Assembly: GCA_963855995.1 (NCBI GenBank)
Contig: OY979717.1
Location: forward strand, 4,891,728 to 4,955,727
DNA from: Muricea muricata
Taxonomy: Eukaryota > Cnidaria > Anthozoa > Malacalcyonacea > Plexauridae
Direction of reading: 5' to 3'
DNA length: 64,000 nucleotides
Part shown: in pieces, positions 1 to 11,299 of the stretch
Layout: each line of letters starts with the position of its first letter
How positions within the stretch are numbered: position 1 is the first letter of the stretch
Notes under the pieces: generated by a model
The model's database searches: none
The model's input: only the letters and a program-made list of their open reading frames with translations
What the model was told of the DNA's origin: nothing
Position numbers and translations under genes: made by a program

Positions 1-330
1 GTTCAGGCTGGTGTTCCTCATCAAAAATCTTGCAGTTGTCGACATTTTCAAGACTTTATTAATTTTCCGTTCCTGTCCAAGGCCAAGTGTACAATGAATA
101 ACTTGTACATCTTTGAATAAATCGTAAAAGTCCCAAAAAATTCATCAAAATCATTCTCATTGACAAAAAAAATTCACTGCGAAAAAGATCAGATCAATAT
201 CACATCCAGGGGGTGTGAAAACTGCCGCGGGCTCAAAATTGAGCCTGGCGAGCGGTTACTACCTTTAGCCGTTGCCATAGATATGGCGTCAAATGGCGTG
301 AGATGGCGTCAAATGGCGTGATGATTCGTC
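1..330. other. Unassigned sequence with a short tandem duplication
   Basis: No gene is recognised. The only structure seen is a 20-bp unit (ATGGCGTCAAATGGCGTGAG-like) repeated twice in tandem near 284-322, just before the hAT-type element. Confidence 0.4.
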
Positions 331-1318
331 CAGTGAACTCTATACATGGAAGGCTAACTCCAGCTCAAAAAGTGTAACACAAAATGGCGGAATTTGAAAG
401 CATTTTTTGGCGTCATTTTCAGTCCCCTAACATGCGCGGTCAACTACAATATCTATATTTTTCTCACTTTTTTACAGTACTTTGAAGCAAAACTGGTATA
501 AATTGTGAATAAAAAGTTAAATGCTTTTGTGTGTTGCGGGAGAGTATAAATTCTATTTCGGTTCACTTAAAAAACGGGATATTAAAGCGGGAAGAGTGCA
601 AAATACCCCAGGTTGTTGTTGTTTTCAGAGATGACTAAAATACAAAAAATACAAAACATGCAGTCGACCCGCTATTAAATAAAAAAAAAATTCATTCTGC
701 TTTTAAAACTTATGTAACAGCTTATTATAAAGTGATCAGCTTAAATTAAAGTGATCAGTTCACAAAAATGCAAAGAAATATGCGAAACTCACTGTCATTT
801 GACGCCCGGAAAAAATCTCCAAGTCCTTCAACTTCGTTGAATGGTAGTCTTATTTCAGCAAAATTGGCCGTGAATGCACAATTAACGTAAAAACAAGGAT
901 AACAAACATCCAATGCAAAAATATTTAAACTTGTAAACCAAACTCATAAGTACATTTTGTACTCGTAAACCAGAACAAAGTTTGAAATGTATTTGTTTAA
1001 ATCACAATGAAAAATACAGATTTACTCACACACAGTGAAAAAAATCAGCAGGCAGATCGGCTATGTGCAGAAAAATCAGGTTATTACGAAATGAATGCAG
1101 TTTCATTCCTGTCTTGCTGTTTTAAAATGGAAAAAACCCATTCCGAAAGACTTTCCGCTACAAAAAAACCAAACAAAAATTTGCAAAAATATTTGACCAC
1201 GCACGTAAGGGGACTGAAAATGACGCCCAAAAATGCCTTCAATTTCCGCCATTTTGTGTTACACTTTTTGATTACGTAATTGACTGAAGTTAGCCTTCCA
1301 TATATATAGAGTTCACTG
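331..1318. mobile_element. Non-autonomous hAT-type element with 8-bp target duplication
   Basis: The ends are inverted repeats beginning CAGTGAACTCTATA (331) and ending TATAGAGTTCACTG (1318). The inverted similarity runs about 120 bp inwards, including the stretch around AAAATGGCGGAATTT at ~382 and its inverse near 1240-1256. The element is flanked by a perfect 8-bp direct repeat GATTCGTC at 323-330 and 1319-1326. An 8-bp duplication and termini starting CAG are usual for hAT elements. No transposase is coded; the short ORFs inside cross the repeat arms and are not believed. Confidence 0.82.
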
Positions 1319-3565
1319 GATTCGTCAGAAATCCTCCATGTTTTCGGCTTCAAATGCTTGACTGAAGAGAGATCAGGCGGTTCGCAAGAATCTAGCCAGT
1401 ATAATTTCTCGCAGATTGGTCGGCAGGCGCAGTAATTATACTGACAGATTGGACCAATCTCGCCAATCTCGACAAGAAACATACAATCTAGTACCAGATT
1501 CCGGTAAATACTAGATAGCGCGGGCAATATGGCGGCTAAAAAGTATAGAGGCGCGGAGAGAGAGAAAAACTTCCTTTGGAGATTCTGTGGATTCAATGCC
1601 AAAGTAGAAATTGATTTTAACGGCTGAAATGCCGAACAACTGAAAGACTTTTAACTGTTTTAGCACTGTACTGTGTAGATTAGTGGAATCTAAATTTTAA
1701 AGACACAGCGATATTTAGCAAATGTTTTTATACTAGAAATGTGACTTCTATACAACATCATGGTCATATAGATATCGTTATGGAAAACTATTCCTGCAAA
1801 ATTCCAATCAGAATAGATTTTATTGTAGTGTATGTGATCGTCTATAAACGAAGTAACCGCTGTGAATCTATTTTGTAGACATTGCCCATTGGTAATCCAT
1901 TGTATTTATGTGTACATATATTTATTAACAATTCTGCCATAATTTAGATATTCTGATAGAAACATTAATACTGAGTCTTGATCCATATTTTTATGCTTGT
2001 ATAGTGCAAACTCAAACGGTTTAAGAGTATTTTATTAAAGTATTACTATGAGATTTTATTTATGCTCATCACTATATTGAATCATCAATTAGCCTGTAAG
2101 AATTCCAATCTTGTATAATATAAATACTGTGATTTGGTTTATGGTCATGTCAATATCACCATATTGAACCATGACCCAGTAAGAATTCCAATCTTGTCCA
2201 GCATTGATACTAGGAGTTTGGATTTCATTTTCACATCACCATATGCAAAGAGATTGGAATTCTTATGGCATCATGGTTCCATATAGTGATACTGGCATGA
2301 CCATAAATCCATTCTCAGTATTTATATTAGATGAGATTGAAATTCTCACGGCATCATGATTCTGTATATTGATATCAGTGACAAGACCATAAATCCAATG
2401 ATGCAATGTCGCAGTACTTATACATGATTTGATTGGAATTCTTACTTTCTAATAGTTCCATATAGACAATATAGTGATATAGACATGACCATATAAATCC
2501 AATCTAACAGAATTTATACTAGATGGGATTGGCACCTTAAAAGCGTCATGGTTGTATATAGTGACATCGACATGACCATATAAACCCAATCTTATAGTAA
2601 TTATGCTAGATGAGATGGGAATTCTCACAACCAAATGGTTCCATATAGTGATGTTGGTATGACCATAATAAATCCAATCTCAATGTCTCATTATTTATAC
2701 TCGACAAGATTGGAATTCTCACAACCTCATTGTTGCATATAGTGATATCAGCATGACCATAATAAATCCAATCTTGTCTAATGTAAATACTATGAGATAT
2801 GCGTTATGGTCATGTTGATATCATTATATTGAACCATGAAGTTGTGAGAATTCCAATTTTGTCTAATATAAATACTGTGAGACTGGATTTATATGGTCAT
2901 GCTGATACCATTATATTGAACCATGAGGTTGTGAGAATTCCAATTTTGCCTAATATAAATACTATGAGACATGATTTATTGACATGTTGATATCACTATA
3001 TTGAACCATGAGGTTGTGAGAATTCCAATTTTGTCTAATATAAATACTGTGAGACTGGATTTATATGGTCATGTTGATACCACTATATTGAACTATGGAG
3101 GTTTTGAAAATTCCAATCTCGTCTAGTATAAATACTACGAGATATGATTTATGGTAATATCATTATCACTATATGGAATCACGACGCCATAAGAATTACA
3201 ATCTCGTCTAGTGTGAGACTAGATTTATGGACATGTCTGTATCGCTTTATGGAACCACGAGTTTTTGAGAATTCCAATCTCGTCTAGTATAAATACTATG
3301 AGATTGGATTTATGGTCATACCGTTATTACTACATGGAACCACGACGCCGTAAGAATTCCAATCTCATCTAGTATAAATACTACGAGATTGGATTTATGG
3401 TCATATCATTATCACCACATGGAACCATAAGCCACCAGACTATATATGAAACCATGATTCCGTAAGAATTCCAATCTCGTCTAGTATAAATACTACGAGA
3501 TTGGATTTATGGTCATATCATTATCACTATACGGAACCACGACGACGTAAAAATCCCATTATCAC

Positions 3566-3853
3566 TATATGTTAGAGTTAAATACCGAGAAGGAGGGATT
3601 TATGGCGTATACAGCCCGCGAGGACGCGCAGCGTCCGAGGGCTGTATACGCCATAAATCCCGACTTTCGAGGTATGTAACTAACTTATTTTATTTTTGAG
3701 GAGGTTTTCTAGTAGAGTCTTTCGACTTTAAACAATTTAAGTCGAAATTCGTCGAGATTTTTCCACAAGTTTGATCTAATTATTTATTCAAGAACTGTAT
3801 CTGAGATACAGCCCGCGGTACATCAGAGAAAACCGAGACAAAAATAAAATAAG
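3566..3853. mobile_element. Insertion with palindromic head inside the left satellite array
   Basis: The array unit is broken between CTATATG and GAACC by ~288 bp of unrelated sequence. The first ~120 bp form a palindrome, with arms meeting at ~3628: GGGATTTATGGCGTATACAG at 3595-3614 faces its exact inverse ending at ~3660. The outer stems AAATACCGAG and CTTTCGAGGTAT are imperfectly paired. The right arm has no counterpart, so this insertion came after the arms formed, or was lost on the right. Confidence 0.65.
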
Positions 3854-4803
3854 GAACCATAAGCCACCAGACTATATATGGAACCATGATTCCGTAAGAA
3901 TTCCAATCTCGTCTAGTATCAATACTATAAGATTGGATTTATGGCCATATAATTATATGTATAGGGAACTACGACGCCGTAAAAAGTCCAATCTCGTCTA
4001 GTATAAATACTATGAGATTGGATTTATGGTCATATCTTTATTACTACATGGAGCCACGACGCCGTAAAAATTCCAATCTCATCTAGTATCAATACTATGA
4101 GATTGGATTTATGGTCATATCATCACCACATGGAACCACGACGCCGTAAAAATTCCAATCTCATCTAGTATCAATACTATGAGATTGGATTTATGGCCAT
4201 ATAATTATATGTATAGGGAACTACGACGCCGTAAAAAGTCCAATCTCGTCTAGTATAAATACTATGAGATTGGATTTATGGTCATATCTTTATTACTACA
4301 TGGAGCCACGACGCCGTAAAAATTCCAATCTCATCTAGTATCAATGCTATGAGATTGGATTTATGGCCATATAATTATATGTATAGGGAACTACGACGCC
4401 GTAAAAAGTCCAATCTCGTCTAGTATAAATACTATGAGATTGGATTTATGGTCATATCTTTATTACTACATGCAACCACGACGCCGTAAAAATTCCAATC
4501 TCATCTAGTATCAATACTATGAGATTGGATTTATGGCCATATATGTATAGGGAACTACGACGCCGTAAAAATTCCAATCTCGTCTAGTATAAATACTACG
4601 AGATTGGATTTATGGTCATATCTTTATTACTACATGCAACCACGACGGCGTAAAAATTCCAATCTCATCTGGCATAAATACTACGAGATTGGATTTATGG
4701 TCATATGATCATCACCATATGGAAACATGACGCCGCAAGAATTCCAATCTCGTCTAGTATAAATACTACGAGATTGGATTTATGGTCATAACATTATCAC
4801 TAT

Positions 4804-5295
4804 TAGTCTGGTGGCTTAGCGTCAAAAATTTGCAAGATCGTGACAAAGCTGACAAAGTCAGTATTCTCTTTCCCCGCGACTCCTCATGACAATTGAAATT
4901 TTTTTGGGGGTGTAATGAAGAAGTTCAAAAATTTATCACTCCCGGGGGGGGGGGGGGGGGTGAAAAATGTACTTTTTTGAAATAGGTTGCGAACGTTTGT
5001 TCATGTCACACTTAATTATCAAAGTATTTAATAATAAGGAGTTTGGTTTTTTTGTCAGACATGGACCTATAGGGCATATAAAAGTCTGTTTGATGTTTTC
5101 AAATTAGATATTATTGACTGGCAGAGAAAAATTGCCAACCGTTAACGTGCCATCTCATTGAGGTAACACCCCCCTGACTTGAAAATTTTAGGCACCCCTT
5201 GTTAACTTCACTAGGATGCATAGTTAATCAATTGTAGAAAGGGTGCCCAAGTTTGTCACCGCCAGTAACCATTTTTACCAGAAGCCACCAGACTA
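4804..5295. mobile_element. Short TIR element inside the left satellite array
   Basis: A 492-bp insertion has 14-bp terminal inverted repeats TAGTCTGGTGGCTT and AAGCCACCAGACTA. It is flanked by TAT on both sides, and the array unit continues on each side. It includes a G-run near 4943-4962. It is absent from the mirrored right arm. The last ~15 bp of the same element also occur alone in two other array units (near 3430 and 3855). Confidence 0.7.
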
Positions 5296-5689
5296 TATAT
5301 GGAACCATGATTCTGTAAGAATTCCAATCTCGTGTAGTATAAATACTACGAGATTGGATTTATGGTCATATCATTATCACTATATGGAACCATGACGCCG
5401 TAAGAATTCCAATCTCATCTAGTATAAACACTACGAGATTGGATTTATGGTCATATCATTATCACTATATGGAACCATGACGCTGTAAGAATTCCAATCT
5501 CGTCTAGTATAAATACTGTGAGATTGGATTTATGGTCAAATCAGATTTAAAATTAGGGTTTTAATCGAGAATTTATTCATTCATATCACCATAAATACAA
5601 TCACACATTTATATATACTAGACGAGATTGCAGTTCTTACAAGCAAGACGAATAAATTCTCAATGAAAACCCCAATTTTAAACCTAATG

Positions 5690-8600
5690 ACCATAAACCA
5701 ACCTCTTAGTAATTCTACTAGACGAGATTGGAATTCTTACGGGGTTATGGTTCCATATAGTGATAATCATATCACCATAAATCCAGCCTCGTAGTATTTA
5801 TACTAGACGAGATTACACTTCTTACGGCGTCATGCCTCCATATGGTGATGATCATATGACCATAAATCCAATCTCGTTGTATTTATACTACATGAGATTG
5901 GAATTTTTACGGGGTCGTGGTTCCATCATCCATGTAGTGATAATGATCATATGACCATAAATCCAATCTCGTAGTATTTATACTAGACGAGATTGGAATT
6001 CTTACGGCGTCATGGTTCCATATAGTGATAATGATATGACCATAAATTCAATCTCGTGGTATTTATACTAGACGAGATTGGAATTCTTACGGCGTCCTGG
6101 TTCCATGTAGTGGTAATATGACCATAAATCCAATCTCGTAGTATTTATACTACATGAGATTGGAATTTTTACGGGGTCGTGGTTCCACGTAGTGATAATG
6201 ATATGACCATAAATCCAATCTCGTAGTATTTATACTACATGAGATTGGAATTCTTACGGCGTCCTGGTTCCATGTAGTCATAATGATATGACCATAAATC
6301 CAATCTCGTAGTATTTATACTACATGAGATTGGAATTTCTACGGGGTCGTGGCTCCATGTAGTAATAACGATATGACCATAAATCCAATCTCATAGTATT
6401 TATACTAGACGAGATTGAAATTTTTACGGCGTCGTAGTTCCATATAGTGATAATTATATGACCATAAATCCAATCTCATAGTATTTATGCTAGACGAGAC
6501 TGGAATTCTTACGGGGTCATGGTTCCATTTCGTGATGATATGACCACAAGTCTAGTCACGTAGTATTTATACTAGACGAGATTGGAATTCTTACGGCGTC
6601 GTGGTTCCATGTAGTGATAATGATATGACCATAAATCCAACCTCATAGTATTTATACTGCACGAGATTGGAATTCTTACGTCGTCATGGTCCATTTAGTG
6701 ATAATGATATGACCATAAATCCAATCACGTAGTATTTATACTACATGAGATTGGAATTTTTACGGCGTCGTAGTTCCATATAGTGATAATTATATGACCA
6801 TAAATCCAATCTCATGGTATTTATACTAGACGAGATTGGAATTCTTACGGGGTCATGGTTCCATATAGTGATAATGATATGACCATAAGTCCAATCTCGT
6901 AGTATTTATACTAGACGAGATTGGAATTCTTACGGCGTCGTGGTTCCATGTAGTGATAATGATATGACCATAAATCCAACCTCATAGTATTTATACTGCA
7001 CGAGATTGGAATTCTTACGTCGTCATGGTCCATTTAGTGATAATGATATGACCATAAATCCAATCACGTAGTATTTATACTACATGAGATTGGAATTTTT
7101 ACGGCGTCGTAGTTCCATATAGTGATAATTATATGACCATAAATCCAATCTCATGGTATTTATACTAGACGAGATTGGAATTCTTACGGGGTCATGGTTC
7201 CATATAGTGATAATGATATGACCATAAGTCCAATCTCGTAGTATTTATACTAGACGAGATTGGAATTTTTACGGCGTCGTAGTTCCCTATAGTGATAATT
7301 ATATGACCATAAATCCAATCTCATAGTATTTATGCTAGACGAGACTGGAATTCTTACGGGGTCATGGTTCCATTTCGTGATGATATGACCACAAGTCCAG
7401 TCACGTAGTATTTATACTAGACGAGATTGGAATTCTTACGGCGTCGTGGTTCCATGTAGTGATAATGATATGACCATAAATCCAACCTCATAGTATTTAT
7501 ACTAGACGAGATTGGAATTCTTACGGCGTCGTAGTTCCATATAGTGATAATTATATGACCATAAATCCAATCTCTTAGTATTTACACTAGACGAGATTGG
7601 AATTCTTACGGGGTCATGGTTCCATATAGTGATAATGATATGACCATAAGTCCAATCTCGTAGTATTTATACTAGACGAGATTGGAATTTTTACGGCGTC
7701 GTAGTTCCGTATAGTGATAATTATATAACCATAAATCCAATCTCGTAGTATTTATACTAGACGAGATTGGAATTCTCAAAAACTCGTGGTTCCATAAAGC
7801 GATACAGACATGTCCATAAATCCAGTCTCACACTAGACGAGATTGTAATTCTTATGGCGTCGTGATTCCATATAGTGATAATGATATTACCATAAATCAT
7901 ATCTCATAGTATTTATATTAGGCAAAATTGGAATTCTCACAACTTCATGGTTTAATATAGTGGTATCAACATGACCATATAAATCCAGTCTCACAGTATT
8001 GATATTAGACAAAGTTGGAATTCTCACAACTTCATGGTTCAATGTAGTGATATCAACATGACCATAACGCATATGTCATAGTATTTACATTAGACAAGAT
8101 TGGATATCTTACAACCTCGTGGTTCAATATAGTGGTATCAACATGACCATAAATCCAGTCTCATAGCATTTATATTAGACAAGATTGGATTTATTATGGT
8201 CATGCTGATATCACTATATGCAACAATGAGGTTGTGAGAATTCCAATCTTGTCCAGTATAAATAATGAGACATTGAGATTAGATTTATTATGGTCATACC
8301 AACATCACTATATGGCACCATTAGGTTGTGAGAATTCCAATCTCATCTAGCTTAATTACTATAAGATTGGGTTTATATGGTTATGTCGATGTCACTATAT
8401 ACAACCATGACGCTTTTAAGATGCCAATCCCATCTAGTATAAATTCTGTTAGATTGGATTTATATGGTCATGTCTATATCACCATATTGTCTATATGGCA
8501 CTATTAGAAAGTAAGAATTCCAATCAAATCATGTATAAGTACTGCGACATTGCATCATTGGATTTATGGTCGTGTCACTGATATCAATATATAGAACCAT

Positions 8601-8900
8601 GACGCTGTAAGAATTTCAATCTCATCTAATATAAATACTGAGATTGGATTTATGGTCATCCAGTATCACTATATGGAACCATGATGCCATAAGAATTCCA
8701 ATCTCTTGGCATATAGTGATATGAAAATGAAAACCAAACTCCTAGTATCAATACTAGACAAGATTGGAATTCTTACTGGGTCATGGTTCAATATGGTGAT
8801 ATTGACATGACCATAAACCAATCACAGTATTTATATTATACAAGATTGGAATTCTTACAGGGTAATTGATGATTCAATATAGTGATGAGCACAAATAAAA
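5690..8900. repeat. Satellite array, right arm (mirror image)
   Basis: These are the same ~85-bp units as in the left arm, reversed from ~5690 to ~8200, forward at ~8210-8720, then reversed again to ~8900. Several higher-order blocks recur inside the arm: for example ~6560-6890 and ~6900-7240 share the same order of unit variants, which points to duplication of blocks of four units. The short open frames here are by-products of the repeat and are not genes. Confidence 0.9.
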
Positions 8901-9623
8901 TCTCATAGTAATACTTTAATAAAATACTCTTAAACCGTTTGAGTTTGCACTATACAAGCATAAAAATATGCATCAAGACTCAGTATTAATGTTTCTATAA
9001 GAATATCTAAATTATGGCAGAATTGTTAATAAATATATGAACACATATTAAATACAATGGATTACCAATGGGCAATGTCTACTAAGTAGATTCACAGCGG
9101 TTACTTCGTTTATAGAAGATCACATAGACTACAATAAAATTTATTCTGATTGGAATTTTGCAGGAATAGTTTTCCATAACGATATCTACATGACCATGAT
9201 GCTGTATAGAAGTCACATTTCTAGTATAAAAATATTTGCTAAATATCGCTGTGTCTTTAAAATTTAGATTCCACTAATCTACACAGTACAGTGCTTTACA
9301 GTTAAAAGTCTTTCAGTTGTTCGGCATTCCAGCCGATAAATCAATTTCTACTTTGGCATTGAATCCACAGAATCTCCAAAGGAAGTTTTTCTCTCTCTCC
9401 GCGCCTCTATACTTTTTAGCCGCCATATTGCCCGCGCTATTTAGTATTTACCGGAATCTGGTACTAGATTGTATGTTTCTTGTCGAGATTGGCGAGATTG
9501 GTCCAATCTGTCAGTATAATTACTGCGCCTGCCGACCAATCTGAGAGTAATTATACTGGCTAGATTCTTGCGAAACGAGTGAGAGATTGGCGTGCTCTCT
9601 CCAGATATAATATAACTCAATGG

Positions 9624-10722
9624 TATTTATTCTTGTCTTACTCTGTCTACAACTTTATTGATGCGCGCGGTCCAGTTCAATGCACGGTCAGCTTGTGATG
9701 CATCAGTGTTTACGCCATGTATATATATTTTCCTAAGGTTGGCAAGTAAATACCTAAATTGCACACGTAGCCCCGACGAAATGGTACAAAAACTACACAA
9801 ATACGATTGAAAACACAAAATAAACACTTCAAAAATAGACTAGGATAATTTTACTAAACTGCCAGCCACTTTTTTGGGCGAAAACAACAATGAAAATCAG
9901 GTAAAATTCGCAAAGTTTTTTTAACATTTTGTTGAATTTTTCGCTGTGACTATGCGTGGTCCAGGTCGCCTGACATAATTTCAAACGGTTTTCCCGTTTA
10001 ACTGACGACGACAAGATTTCATTGGCTTTCGAAATTTTTCCAGCTTTAAAAACCAATGAAATCTTGTCGTCGTCAGTTAAACGGGAAACCGTTTGAAATT
10101 ATGTCAGGCGACCTGGACCACGCATAGTCACAGCGAAAAATTCAACAAAATGTTAAAAAACTTTGCGAATTTTACCTGATTTTTATTGTTGTTTTCGCCC
10201 AAAAAAGTGGCTGGCAGTTTAGTAAAATTATCCGAGTCTATTTTTGAAGTGTTTATTTTGTGTTTTCAATCGTATTTGTGTAGTTTTTGTACCATTTAGT
10301 CGGGGCTACGTGTGCAATTTAGGTATTTACTTGCCAACCTTAGGAAAATATATATACATGATGTAATTAACAAATAGACGCAGTCGAGTGCGTGACTTTT
10401 TGTTCTTCACACGCTATGGCGTCATCTGTGATCTATTACAGTACAGACGCACAAAAAAATGAAATCTATTTGTTTTATATTATAATAAAGTTGACAAAAA
10501 TCATGCGAAAACACGCGAAATAAATTAGCTAAATTAGATCACGCCATCAGTTGACGTCATCCGTGCGTGTGTACTTTAATAACACACAGCTCGCGACCAA
10601 TGAAAATGCAGAATGAACACGTATTATTATATAAACGTTGATGCATCACAAGCTGACCGCGCATTGAACTGGACCGCGCGCATCAATAAAGTTGTAGACA
10701 GAGTAACACAAGAATAAATACA
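9624..10722. mobile_element. Foldback element with ~400-bp arms and a one-armed extra segment
   Basis: 9624-10032 is repeated in inverted order by ~10049-10722, with a spacer of only a few tens of bases around AAATTTTTCCAGCTTT. The arms differ at few positions over several hundred bases. The right arm has ~275 extra bases (about 10362-10637) between TATACATG and TTGATGCATCAC that the left arm lacks. The extra segment holds two inverse stretches (GATCACGCCATCAGTTGACG and CGCTATGGCGTCATCTGTGATC). No coding capacity is seen. Confidence 0.8.
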
Positions 10723-11299
10723 CATTTTTTGAACCAAAAATATACCATCAATTAGTGGGCTACCTATGCTTAATCTTTGGTAATAGGACAATATTTGCAA
10801 AATTTAAGTATTCTCGAAAACGCTTGTTCGATTTAAAATTTCGATAGTTCGCTCACTATCGCATCAAAATCTTTATGTAATATGTCAAAATTTAAGTTAG
10901 ACCTTTCTGGATACGATGCCATTTATTTTTCATTGTGATAACAGCTCTAGTTTCTGCTATATTAAACAGCGATCCTTTTTTGAGACACCAGGTGAATAGT
11001 TAGGTGGAAGTTAGGCCGATGTTGGCTGTGTTGATTTCCGGTAGTGTATAGGCTGCATGAGTCTAATTTATCCATGACCACAGAACGATGATTTATCATA
11101 ATTGTGTCACTATAACAAATCCTTTGGGAATTTAATTCTATTCTGAGACAAACTTTCTACATACTAATTCTATTCTTTTTATATTGAAATATACGAAACT
11201 GCGAAAAAACGAACAATAAAAGATGAGAAAAGGATTTTGGCTGGTTGGTTACATCATAAACAAATTACATGAAGTTTTTCGAAAAATAAATACAAAAAT
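10723..11299 (+). promoter_or_regulatory. Sequence upstream of nardilysin exon 1
   Basis: This ~575-bp unique stretch lies between the foldback element and the nardilysin start codon. It must hold the 5' untranslated region and probably the promoter, but no TATA box or other motif could be assigned with confidence. Confidence 0.3.

Larger units (their letters stand above)
2060..5545. repeat. Satellite array, left arm (~85-bp self-complementary units)
   Basis: Units of about 85 bp repeat head to tail. Each contains a perfect or near-perfect palindrome: CCAATCTCGT, a core close to TAGTATAAATACTA, then ACGAGATTGG. This is followed by ATTTATGGTCATAT and a stretch close to ACTATATGGAACCACGACG. 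Units near 2060-2200 are forward, those at ~2230-2780 are reversed, and those from 2790 on are forward. Units near the edges carry CTTGT or TTGTCTAA variants, while central ones are more alike, as expected of local homogenisation. Each unit can form a hairpin by itself. Confidence 0.9.
1379..9577. mobile_element. Giant foldback (inverted-repeat) element of ~8.2 kb
   Basis: The left part from ~1379 is mirrored by the right part ending ~9577. The outer ~600 bp of each arm are unique sequence and nearly identical in inverted orientation (1390-2000 against 8940-9570). The inner parts are mirrored satellite arrays, and the centre lies near 5560-5690. Even the changes in direction of the satellite units are mirrored: forward, reverse, forward on the left; reverse, forward, reverse on the right. 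Weaker similarity continues a few tens of bases outside both ends, so exact borders and a target duplication were not fixed. The left arm is longer because it carries extra insertions (3566-3853, 4804-5295). No believable coding sequence is present. Confidence 0.85.

Noticed and set aside
1084-1602. 172-residue minus-strand frame, partly repeated at 9317-9544 (+)
   Set aside because: The match between the two is due to the inverted arms of the foldback, and the frame crosses the border of the hAT-type element, so it is not a conserved protein.
2060-8900. CRISPR-like look of regularly spaced palindromic repeats
   Set aside because: The spacers are as alike as the repeats, units lie in both directions in mirrored arms, and the setting is an animal genome with introns. 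It is a satellite array.
9829-10056. 75-residue minus-strand frame
   Set aside because: It lies in an arm of the foldback at 9624-10722 and has no recognisable motif.
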